Source: Zancudomyces culisetae
Lineage: Eukaryota; Kickxellomycota; Harpellomycetes; Harpellales; Legeriomycetaceae
DNA: 25,562 nucleotides
Direction of reading: 5' to 3'
NCBI GenBank assembly: GCA_001969505.1
Contig: LSSK01000291.1
Coordinates: 1 to 25,562 of the forward strand
Shown: in pieces, positions 19,009 to 25,562 of the stretch
How positions within the stretch are numbered: the first letter of the stretch is position 1
Layout of the letters: each line of letters starts with the position of its first letter
Notes under the pieces: model-generated
Database searches by the model: none
The model's input: only the letters and a program-made list of their open reading frames with translations
Told to the model about the DNA's origin: nothing
Program-made: the position numbers and the translations under genes

Positions 19009-19528
19009 TGTTAATCAGTCCAAATTATGTGCACCGGGTTTATCGCTGAGTTTATAGTGATTATCTTGATAATGAAGTTTGAATATACTACACAACGAAC
19101 AAGTAAAATAAATAAAATATAAAATAAAATACGAAATATCACGAAAAAATTACAAAAAAAAAAGCGGCAAATCATCAGAATTTTCAATACTTCCAACCAA
19201 AGTCTTAAGTCACTTTTTCGCAATTGTTACTCAGCAAATGTAAGCAAATAAAAATCTTCAAAATGTCAACTGCTTGAGTCATGGCCATCAACCAGGCTAA
19301 CTATCCGTTTCTATTGTTTTGTCCTCCAGCACATTCACGTGCAGCCACAGATTTTCTCTTACATAATAGAATAACTTGTTTCTCTATAACCAAGGCAATA
19401 ACTATAAAAGCGGTGGTAAGGCGACACAAAAACTGGAAAGCTAGAATCTTGACATTAGCGAGACTTGGAATTTTAATTTTGATTCAAATAAGCATACCCA
19501 CAGGAAAGGTGCGTTCAAGATAGATAAG
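19009..19528. promoter_or_regulatory. Shared divergent promoter of RPB9 and the acetyltransferase
   Basis: This 520-bp gap separates the two start codons. An open frame of 80 codons with an ATG start (19281-19523, +; MAINQANYPFLLF) ends five bases before the acetyltransferase ATG. It could be an upstream ORF in the leader or a chance frame. No defined promoter element was recognised. Confidence 0.4.
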
Positions 19529-20086
19529 ATGGAAATGACAGAATGGAACAAAATGCTGGGAGGTGAGTACTACGATGCCTTTGATCCTTATATTCTTAAG
19601 GCACGGAAGCTAGCCAAGGACCATATTGCCGAACTCCAGCGCTCCTATGACGATGAAAAAACACGGATTGACGCTACAAAAAAGCTACTAGGTACTGCCC
19701 ACGATGACACATATATAGAAAGAAATGTGTACTTTGACTATGGAATAAACACCCATGTGGGTAAGAGGTTCTATGCCAACGCCAACGTGGTTATACTGGA
19801 CTGCGCCCGCGTCGATATAGGTGATAACGTGATGTTTGGACCTGCAGTACAAATCTACACGGCATCCCATCCGTTAGACCCAGAAACCCGCAACTCTGGC
19901 GCGGAATTCGCAAAACCTGTAAGGATAGGTAACAGTGTATGGATTGGTGGTGGTGCCATTATCCTTCCAGGGGTCACGCTTGGTGATAATGTGATAGTCG
20001 GGGCTGGTTCTGTCGTGACCAAAGATGTACCTGATAACGCTATTGTTGGTGGAAATCCAGCAAAAATTATCAAGTATGTTAAATAA
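19529..20086 (+). CDS. Maltose/galactoside O-acetyltransferase-like enzyme (LacA/Maa family)
   Basis: A 185-residue intronless protein of typical length. Residues about 5-60 form the maltose acetyltransferase (Mac) helical domain, starting [20 protein letters not shown]. Residues about 65-182 form the left-handed parallel beta-helix with hexapeptide repeats, such as [40 protein letters not shown] and [20 protein letters not shown]. The catalytic histidine is H114 in [11 protein letters not shown], and the C-terminal GGNPAKIIK is conserved. The family transfers acetyl groups from acetyl-CoA to the 6-hydroxyl of sugars as a trimer, probably in the cytosol; the sugar substrate here is unknown. 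Fungi often carry bacterial-like members, so old transfer is possible. Its G+C is higher than in neighbouring spacers. The ATG at 19529 was chosen because the Mac domain starts just after it; the internal ATG two codons later is an alternative. Confidence 0.95.
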   Translation: MEMTEWNKMLGGEYYDAFDPYILKARKLAKDHIAELQRSYDDEKTRIDATKKLLGTAHDDTYIERNVYFDYGINTHVGKRFYANANVVILDCARVDIGDNVMFGPAVQIYTASHPLDPETRNSGAEFAKPVRIGNSVWIGGGAIILPGVTLGDNVIVGAGSVVTKDVPDNAIVGGNPAKIIKYVK

Positions 20087-20345
20087 GTTATTTGGAGTGG
20101 AGGCTGATGAAAATGATATGTATACCTCAAAGTTAATAGCATAGAAGTTCATATAGTCTTTTTTTATAGTGGTTAGTATATTTCCTACAAATTGTAGCTA
20201 TAAACCACAATACGTATACAGTAAAAAAAAAAAGAATTATACAGCAACATTTGATTCTTTTTTTTTAAAAGAAGGAACATCTTAAAAGGAGAAACGATAT
20301 GGTTCAAAATGAATATAAGTATAAATATAAAAGCCTATGTACCCA

Positions 20346-20968
20346 TCACAGTTTGCTAATACTATGTAATAATTCGTCGCCCATAACTAGAACGCAATCA
20401 CCCCCTCCAATTATATTGACTCCAAGTTCTTTAGCAAGATTTTCCCAGTTTTCTGGCTCACTTCCAGGCTGTAGCCAAAAGTTTTTGATACCAATATTTG
20501 CTGCTTGATGTACAATTGATTCTGTAACCTTTGGCGGTGTTACAATCGAAATACCAATTTCCGAAGCACTAGGGGTTTTCAGATCCGGGTGAATTGCTGA
20601 TAAAGAGTTGGATATGCTTTCAGGATTGGTTAGCTCGAGGACAGAGGGGATACATGGTATATCAAGAATCGCTGGGGTTTTCTGGAAAATAAAATGTATT
20701 GTGGTAATGATATCAACACATTAATAAAAATAAGCATCTCAAACGTATTTGGTATACTTTATGCATAAAAAACATCGTTTCATTTAAGGATAAATTTCAA
20801 TAAAATATGAGAAAAAAAAGTGGCGCTTACAGGGTTGATCGGAATTGCAGGTAATTGGCGATTCTTGTACCAAGCCAGAACCTTGTAGCCGTACTTGGAT
20901 ACATCAGCACTTGCTCCAGCCACTGCAAACAGTTTAGATTGAAAGAATACCAAGTGTGCTTTACTCAT
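20346..20968 (-). CDS. CoA-binding (Rossmann-fold, CoA_binding_2) protein, two exons
   Basis: Exon 1 (20968-20831) and exon 2 (20681-20346) join in phase 0 across a 149-nt intron (GTAAGC donor, CAG acceptor) to give 157 residues. The N-terminal half has the nucleotide-binding turn AVAGASADVSKYGYKVL (residues 15-31) and then WYKNRQLPAIPINP (33-46), ending at the splice junction. This matches the family's VGAS.d..KyG..v..y....g..v.pVNP. Exon 2 continues with SEIGISIVTPPKVTESIVHQ, then NIGIKNFWLQPGSE and GVNIIGGGDCVLVMG, which correspond to the second half of the fold. Small proteins of this family occur in many bacteria and fungi; they resemble the CoA-binding domain of succinyl-CoA synthetase but lack the catalytic parts, and their cellular role is poorly defined. 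No targeting sequence is obvious. Confidence 0.92.
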
Positions 20969-21434
20969 GTTACTATATCTAGTGTTGAGAAAAATATTGC
21001 AATGAACAGGATTAGAAAAATGGGTCTCAAGAAAATTGAAGGGGGAAATTTCATGCTGAAGTTCATATCAAAATTTATAGTGTTTCATCTGTATTAGATT
21101 ACCACCACATTGGTGTTATTGTGTCAATTGCGTTATTTCTGATTGAATGGTGTTAATAGAACTAACAAATACATAGGAACTGGCTATATTTCTTTCGTAT
21201 AGTAAAAATAGGGCGTTTAAAACAAGCAGTTATGTACAAATGATGGAGAGAGTTAGTCCTTTACATTGATATATGGCTAAATAAAGCGGAAACACTGGTA
21301 TTGAAGTATTTTAGTGTAAATATCTATGATGTTTTACAAGTTTCTACCGAAAAAAAGCTTTGGATATAAACAAGCAGCCAAAGAAACTGTAAGGTTAAAG
21401 ATTTGATATATACTGCCAAGAGTAGGGAATTGTC
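20969..21434. other. Spacer between CoA-binding gene and CX9C gene
   Basis: No gene supported. As both flanking genes run on the minus strand, this 466-bp stretch should hold the promoter of the CoA-binding gene and the 3' end of the CX9C gene. An 80-codon + frame (20855-21097) mostly overlaps the CoA-binding exon and is its shadow. Confidence 0.4.
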
Positions 21435-21806
21435 CTAGTCCCCAAAGACAGAGTTTGTACAGTCATATAGCTTTTTCAGCTGATCAATACATGATTCAGG
21501 ATTGGATTGGTTCATGAAAATACAACCTTCGTAGTCGAGAATAGCAGTAGAACATTTTGTTTTAACCGTCTGCAAGTCTTTTACGCTACAGAAGAAGAGG
21601 GTAACGAGTTTGTTAATATATTCATGGTTATATTAATGAGTATAAAATAGTACAGTAATTTACAATTTTTCAGAGCAAACAGTTAGTTTGGTTTCAAGTT
21701 CTTTGCATTTGGATCCCCAATCTGAAGGGTTTTGGCCAACACAATCACTATATGCATTAAGTTCATTTGCACAGTGCTCAGAAACCAAGTCTAGAATATC
21801 GTCCAT
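21435..21806 (-). CDS. MIX14: Twin-CX9C mitochondrial intermembrane-space protein (Mix14/CHCHD5 type), two exons
   Basis: Exon 1 (21806-21664) and exon 2 (21585-21435) join in phase 2 across a 78-nt intron (GTAAAT donor, TGTAG acceptor) to give 97 residues. Eight cysteines form four CX9C motifs: C12/C22, C34/C44, C59/C69 and C80/C90, that is, two complete CHCH units in one chain. Duplicated CHCH units are the mark of CHCHD5/Mix14. Other matching parts are VSEHCANELNAYSDCVGQNP, the W30 loop, and YEGCIFMNQSNPESC. Such proteins enter the intermembrane space and are oxidised by the Mia40/Erv1 relay, forming two disulfide-linked helical hairpins; their exact role is not well defined. No cleavable presequence is present, as expected. 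The assignment to Mix14 rather than another twin-CX9C protein rests on the double CHCH and the short tail. Confidence 0.88.
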
Positions 21807-22925
21807 TTTGTGACTGTCGTTTGTTCTTATTTCTATTGTTATTATCTCTCGAAGTATAGGTTTTTTGTATTAAAGAGCTTTGTTACTTGATCAAAGAAAA
21901 AAAAATAAACATTGGAAAAAATAAACATTGGGAAATAAGAGAGAAGTCAAATCAAAAATAAAACCAACTATGCTTGATGTGAATTTGTTAAAGGCGGGTG
22001 TAATGGTAAACATAATTAGTATGAAAGAAAAAGTTGGTTGTGGTATAGACCAACTGATTAGTGTGTAAACGAGAAAGAGAGATAGAACTGTGATGTTAAT
22101 TGGGGATGGGTATACCTAGGTTTGTACCAATTCCAGGTATGTTAGTATTGCAGTTTAGAGAGTGTGATGAATATTTGTACTCCATGTTGTTGGATAAAAA
22201 AGATAGCTTGGGCAGACTTTTTGGCGGGTGGTTTGGTTTAATAGTATATGAAAATTGTAAACTAAATGTTATTGCAATGTCCAAAAGCAAAACTTAGGCA
22301 AAATTGGATAGCAAAAATTGATAGTTTTCTCCACATTGCTCTGATAAACAAACTTAGCAAAATGGGGGGGGAAAATGTTTTGGCTATATGGGGATTATGT
22401 GTGCTGAAAACGTAAGCTACAAAAAAAAAATTTTATCGCGGATAATTGGCTGGAGGATAGTATGCTCCGGATTGTTTACAGGTATTTTATTTCTAGGCAA
22501 GAAAAAATTACAACAAACTAAGCTGAAAAAAATTTTTTTTTTTTTTCGAGTAAAGGTAATTGATTTTATAGGAGCATTTGTAATCAAAAAAATAGCATGA
22601 CCAAGCAATTACCAAAAGATGCAAAGAAAAAAAAAATAAAGAGCAACTAGACAAATCAAAGCTAAATCGAAAGCATAAAAAATAAAAATAAAATCATATT
22701 GAAATATACAAAGAGTAACACTAACCTTATCTATTATTAACTATTGCAAAAAAAAAAGCAAAGTAACTACCTTGCTATAGAGCGTCAAGTATAGTTATTA
22801 AATAGCACACTAAGAGCAATAGTGAAAAATAAATCCTAGGATTTGTAAAGTTAATCTTTTGTGGGGGTACGATTTGAGAAATACACAGCTTGATAACCAA
22901 AAGGTACACTAGTGCTAAACACGAA
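21807..22925. other. Divergent spacer between the CX9C gene and RPO41
   Basis: About 1.1 kb lies between the two starts. It holds a short imperfect direct repeat at 21901-21932 (AAAAATAAACATTGG twice), a 65-codon + frame at 22100-22297 (MGIPRFVPIPGMLVLQFREC) without known relatives, and adjacent long A-run/T-run tracts at about 22422-22434 and 22526-22545. An in-frame TGA at 22875 marks the upstream limit of RPO41. The stretch probably carries both promoters. No gene is supported. Confidence 0.45.
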
Positions 22926-25562
22926 ATGTTCAGCAGCAGCAGGGCTGGTAACAAGTTTGGAATAATTAGAGCAAGTAACAGGCGATTACAGCTATTACTC
23001 CAAGGAAATAGAAATATAAGAAATGCGAATAGAATTTTAGCCACTAATCCAGAAATACAAGGAACGGGGGTGGGAACAGGAGGGGGGGTATGGACAAGGG
23101 GATTAACAGGTCTGGCAACATGTAATAATACTTTGATAGAACAAAAACAACAGCTTAGAGAGAATAATAATGTATTAGGCAAAAGAAATCTGCACAACAG
23201 CAGGTTCGGCGACAAACAACCACAGGCAGCGGAAAACAGTCTTATGCAAGAGCGTGAAATAATAAATTTGAGCAACTATGGGATAACTGAAAGCATGGTA
23301 CTAGATTTAGAGATAGAGAATGCCATAGTTGAGCAAATAAGCGTGATGAAAGCATGTTTGGCGGGAGGTAATGTGGACAGAGCTAGGCGGATGGTGGTGG
23401 GAATGTATAATTTGCATCCAGAAAAGGTGCGGCAAATGCTGGACGTCAATGTGCATAACGTTTTGATAAAGGGGCTTTTGGAAGCTGAGCCAAGTCGGGA
23501 GCGCGAGGCACTGGGTTGGTATGGAAAGATGCAAAAAGAGTATGGAATCACGCCGAATTACAACACATTTGCACTGTTGATTAAAGGGTATATGAGAAGC
23601 AGACTGGACAATGTAGTAAAGTTGTTAGTAGAAGAATTTGAAAAGCAAGGAAACAAAGTTGAGCAACTTGTACTTAGTCCTTATTTGAGTGACGAAGAAT
23701 TTGATAGATTGGAGAGCATAACTTCCGGGAAATTTAAAAACCGAATGGGTGTGTTAAATGATATTGCATTGGAAACATTCTTGGACCAAGGATCAAATAA
23801 CACAAATGAACTGCAGGAGCTAAAGGAGGCAGAACAGAGTGTGAGAAAGGAACAAGAGAGGATGAATATTGGGAATATGAATGAAAAGCAGAATGACACT
23901 GCGACGCATAATAAAGATGGTCTGTTAAAGGATGCAGAATCCGACACACTAGGAATCAAAATGTTGAAGAGAATGCTAAACCCACTGGAAGAGGGTGAGC
24001 TGACAGACTACGAGAAGCAGCTGCGGCTGGAGCATGAAGCTAACGAAGCATCGGCACATCGATACGAGGTAGAAACATCGAGTTACCGTGATGGTGAATT
24101 GCAGAAACGCAGACCGGCAATTCAAAAATATGTCTCAGAGTGGATTCCACAAGTTGTTGAGCAAATCGAGGCAGAGTTAGCATTGTGTAAAGATGAGGGG
24201 TTGATGCTTACACCAGAGGATCGGGAAAGGGCAGTGTATGCGCCATTCTTGCGATTGTTGCCACCGGAGCAGATAGCGAACATTACAATCATGGAGACGT
24301 TTAGAATGGTGATGGCGCGGTCAAATGTTCGGGATAACATGATTCCGGATGGATCAGCCAAAATGACTCGAGTTATCATGACATTGGGAACAGCATTACG
24401 AACACAGTATCACATGATGGAGCTACAGAAAAAAAAGAATAGCCATTTGCTGCAACGGGGGCTTGATCTGCAGGGGTTGAGTGTTAGTGGAAAGTTGTTT
24501 AACATGGCAGTGCGCAAGGCACAGAGTAAAGTGGAGGCAGGCCTAGCAAAGTCAGATTGGGTAGGAGAATGGCCACGGGCTACAACGGTAAAGCTAGGTG
24601 CAATGTTGGTAGGTATATTGCTGAAAGTAGCAAAGATTGAGGTAACAGAGTTGAATGAAGAGACGGGCCAGACAGAACGTAAAAAAGTTCCAGCATTCGA
24701 GCATTCGTTTTGGCTGAGCAATGGATATCGACACGGTATTATCAAAATGCATCTTGAGCTTACATCGATTATGGCACGGTCATCATATACACGAATACTC
24801 AGCGCACGGCATTTGCCAATGATTGTACCACCCAAGCCGTGGTTGAGTTACAATATTGGCGGGTATTTGAGCTTCAGTTCGCTGTGTATGCGTATCCACA
24901 ATAACGTTGAGCACCAAAAATACATTAAACACTTGTCGGAGCAGGGAAAACTGGGTACTGTACTTGCGGGGTTAGATGTATTGGGACTAACTAAGTGGGC
25001 GATCAACAAACGAGTATTTACAGTTGTACGTGACGTGTGGAACAGCGGCAAATCGCTGGCAGACATTCCGCCGTTGGAACTGACTGAGTCTGAGCCACAA
25101 CGGAAGTTTGCGGTGGACGTAATACCAGCAGAGAAGTTTGCAACGCTCAGCGAGGAACAAAAAACAACAGAGCAGCAACGATTGGACGCTCAGTATCGAC
25201 AGGCAGTGACCGATTATCGACGCAAAAAAGCCAACAACCATAGCTTGCGGTGTGATGTGAATTACAAGGTGGAGATTGCACAGGCATTTTTAGACCGCCC
25301 AATGTACTTCCCACACAACTTTGACTTTCGTGGACGAGCATACCCGCTGCCGCCCTTTTTCAACCAGATGGGTAATGACTTGTGTCGTGGGCTGATTACA
25401 TTTTATGACGGAAAAAAACTGGGCGCACGCGGTATGTTTTGGCTCAAGGTACATCTGGCCAACACGTACGGCTTCGACAAGTTTTCACACACTGATCGCG
25501 TCAAGTTCTGTGACGACAACTGGGACAATATCCGCGATAGTGCACTGCATCCACTCGACGGC
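22926..25562 (+). CDS. RPO41: Mitochondrial DNA-directed RNA polymerase (phage T7-like), 5' part, cut by the window end
   Basis: An uninterrupted frame of 879 codons with no intron that is still open at the last base. The ATG at 22926 is the first after an in-frame TGA (22875-22877). The first 45 or so residues, MFSSSRAGNKFGIIRASNRR onward, are rich in Arg and Asn and lack acidic residues, fitting a mitochondrial presequence. At about 205-225 is a PPR-like segment (GITPNYNTFALLIKGYMRSR), as in other mitochondrial polymerases. Residues about 385-790 are the N-terminal domain, with VPPKPWLSYNIGGYL and the RKKANNHSLRCDVNYKVEIA helix. The T7-like catalytic domain begins with PHNFDFRGRAYPLPPFFNQM (about 795-814), DLCRGLITF and FWLKVHLANTYGFDK. 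The palm residues that hold the catalytic metals lie beyond the window. The enzyme transcribes mitochondrial DNA and primes its replication. Coding G+C is clearly above that of the flanks. Confidence 0.98.
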   Translation, partial: MFSSSRAGNKFGIIRASNRRLQLLLQGNRNIRNANRILATNPEIQGTGVGTGGGVWTRGLTGLATCNNTLIEQKQQLRENNNVLGKRNLHNSRFGDKQPQAAENSLMQEREIINLSNYGITESMVLDLEIENAIVEQISVMKACLAGGNVDRARRMVVGMYNLHPEKVRQMLDVNVHNVLIKGLLEAEPSREREALGWYGKMQKEYGITPNYNTFALLIKGYMRSRLDNVVKLLVEEFEKQGNKVEQLVLSPYLSDEEFDRLESITSGKFKNRMGVLNDIALETFLDQGSNNTNELQELKEAEQSVRKEQERMNIGNMNEKQNDTATHNKDGLLKDAESDTLGIKMLKRMLNPLEEGELTDYEKQLRLEHEANEASAHRYEVETSSYRDGELQKRRPAIQKYVSEWIPQVVEQIEAELALCKDEGLMLTPEDRERAVYAPFLRLLPPEQIANITIMETFRMVMARSNVRDNMIPDGSAKMTRVIMTLGTALRTQYHMMELQKKKNSHLLQRGLDLQGLSVSGKLFNMAVRKAQSKVEAGLAKSDWVGEWPRATTVKLGAMLVGILLKVAKIEVTELNEETGQTERKKVPAFEHSFWLSNGYRHGIIKMHLELTSIMARSSYTRILSARHLPMIVPPKPWLSYNIGGYLSFSSLCMRIHNNVEHQKYIKHLSEQGKLGTVLAGLDVLGLTKWAINKRVFTVVRDVWNSGKSLADIPPLELTESEPQRKFAVDVIPAEKFATLSEEQKTTEQQRLDAQYRQAVTDYRRKKANNHSLRCDVNYKVEIAQAFLDRPMYFPHNFDFRGRAYPLPPFFNQMGNDLCRGLITFYDGKKLGARGMFWLKVHLANTYGFDKFSHTDRVKFCDDNWDNIRDSALHPLDG

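Noticed and set aside
22775-25341. Several minus-strand frames of 64-166 codons
   Set aside because: All lie opposite the RPO41 frame or its leader, which is strongly supported by homology; they have no motifs of their own.
1-25562. tRNA, 5S rRNA or spliceosomal snRNA genes
   Set aside because: I searched by eye for B-box (GGTTCGAnnCC) and conserved snRNA/5S cores on both strands and found none; a covariance-model scan would be needed to exclude them.

Overview
The window is nuclear DNA of a fungus, most likely an ascomycete yeast or yeast-like lineage. It is AT-rich, with about a third G+C by eye and long A/T homopolymer runs between genes. The recognisable genes are eukaryotic housekeeping genes: mitochondrial RNA polymerase, RPB9, ribosomal protein uS17, a POL32/Cdc27-type polymerase delta subunit, a HINT phosphoramidase, a twin-CX9C protein of the mitochondrial intermembrane space, and a DUF2015 protein of the fungal type. 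Six genes contain 13 short introns (about 70-202 nt). Donors are mostly GTAAGT-like and branch points are loose (ACTGAT, ACTAAT), so this does not look like an intron-poor Saccharomyces relative. CTG reads as leucine at conserved sites in the RNA polymerase, which argues against the CTG-Ser yeasts. I cannot name the genus.

Layout. 1-1500: gene-poor, with a decayed non-LTR reverse transcriptase. 2019-3016 (-): a two-exon gene for a very divergent MADS-box protein, which I consider the most interesting item. 3017-5688: no convincing gene. 5689-7334: a broken multi-pass membrane-protein gene. 7843-9114 (-): an intact 423-residue orphan. 10662-11075 (+): HNT1-type HIT protein. 11777-13712 (+): seven-exon POL32/Cdc27 homologue, convergent with a DUF2015 gene (13919-14374, -). 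14375-16300: gene-poor, with a hairpin, a tandem repeat, a G-rich tract and two long stop-free frames of uncertain status. 16325-17076 (-): RPS11 (uS17). 18409-19008 (-): RPB9, divergent from a maltose-acetyltransferase-like enzyme (19529-20086, +). 20346-20968 (-): CoA-binding (Rossmann) protein. 21435-21806 (-): MIX14/CHCHD5-like protein. 22926-25562 (+): RPO41, cut by the window end.

The intact genes do not form a pathway or operon; they are an ordinary set of independently transcribed eukaryotic genes. Two encode mitochondrial proteins (RPO41 and the CX9C protein) and are divergently arranged about 1.1 kb apart. Decay is concentrated in the left third (LINE relic and membrane-protein pseudogene), next to the fast-evolving MADS-box gene and the orphan. 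No tRNA, rRNA, CRISPR or intact mobile element was seen.
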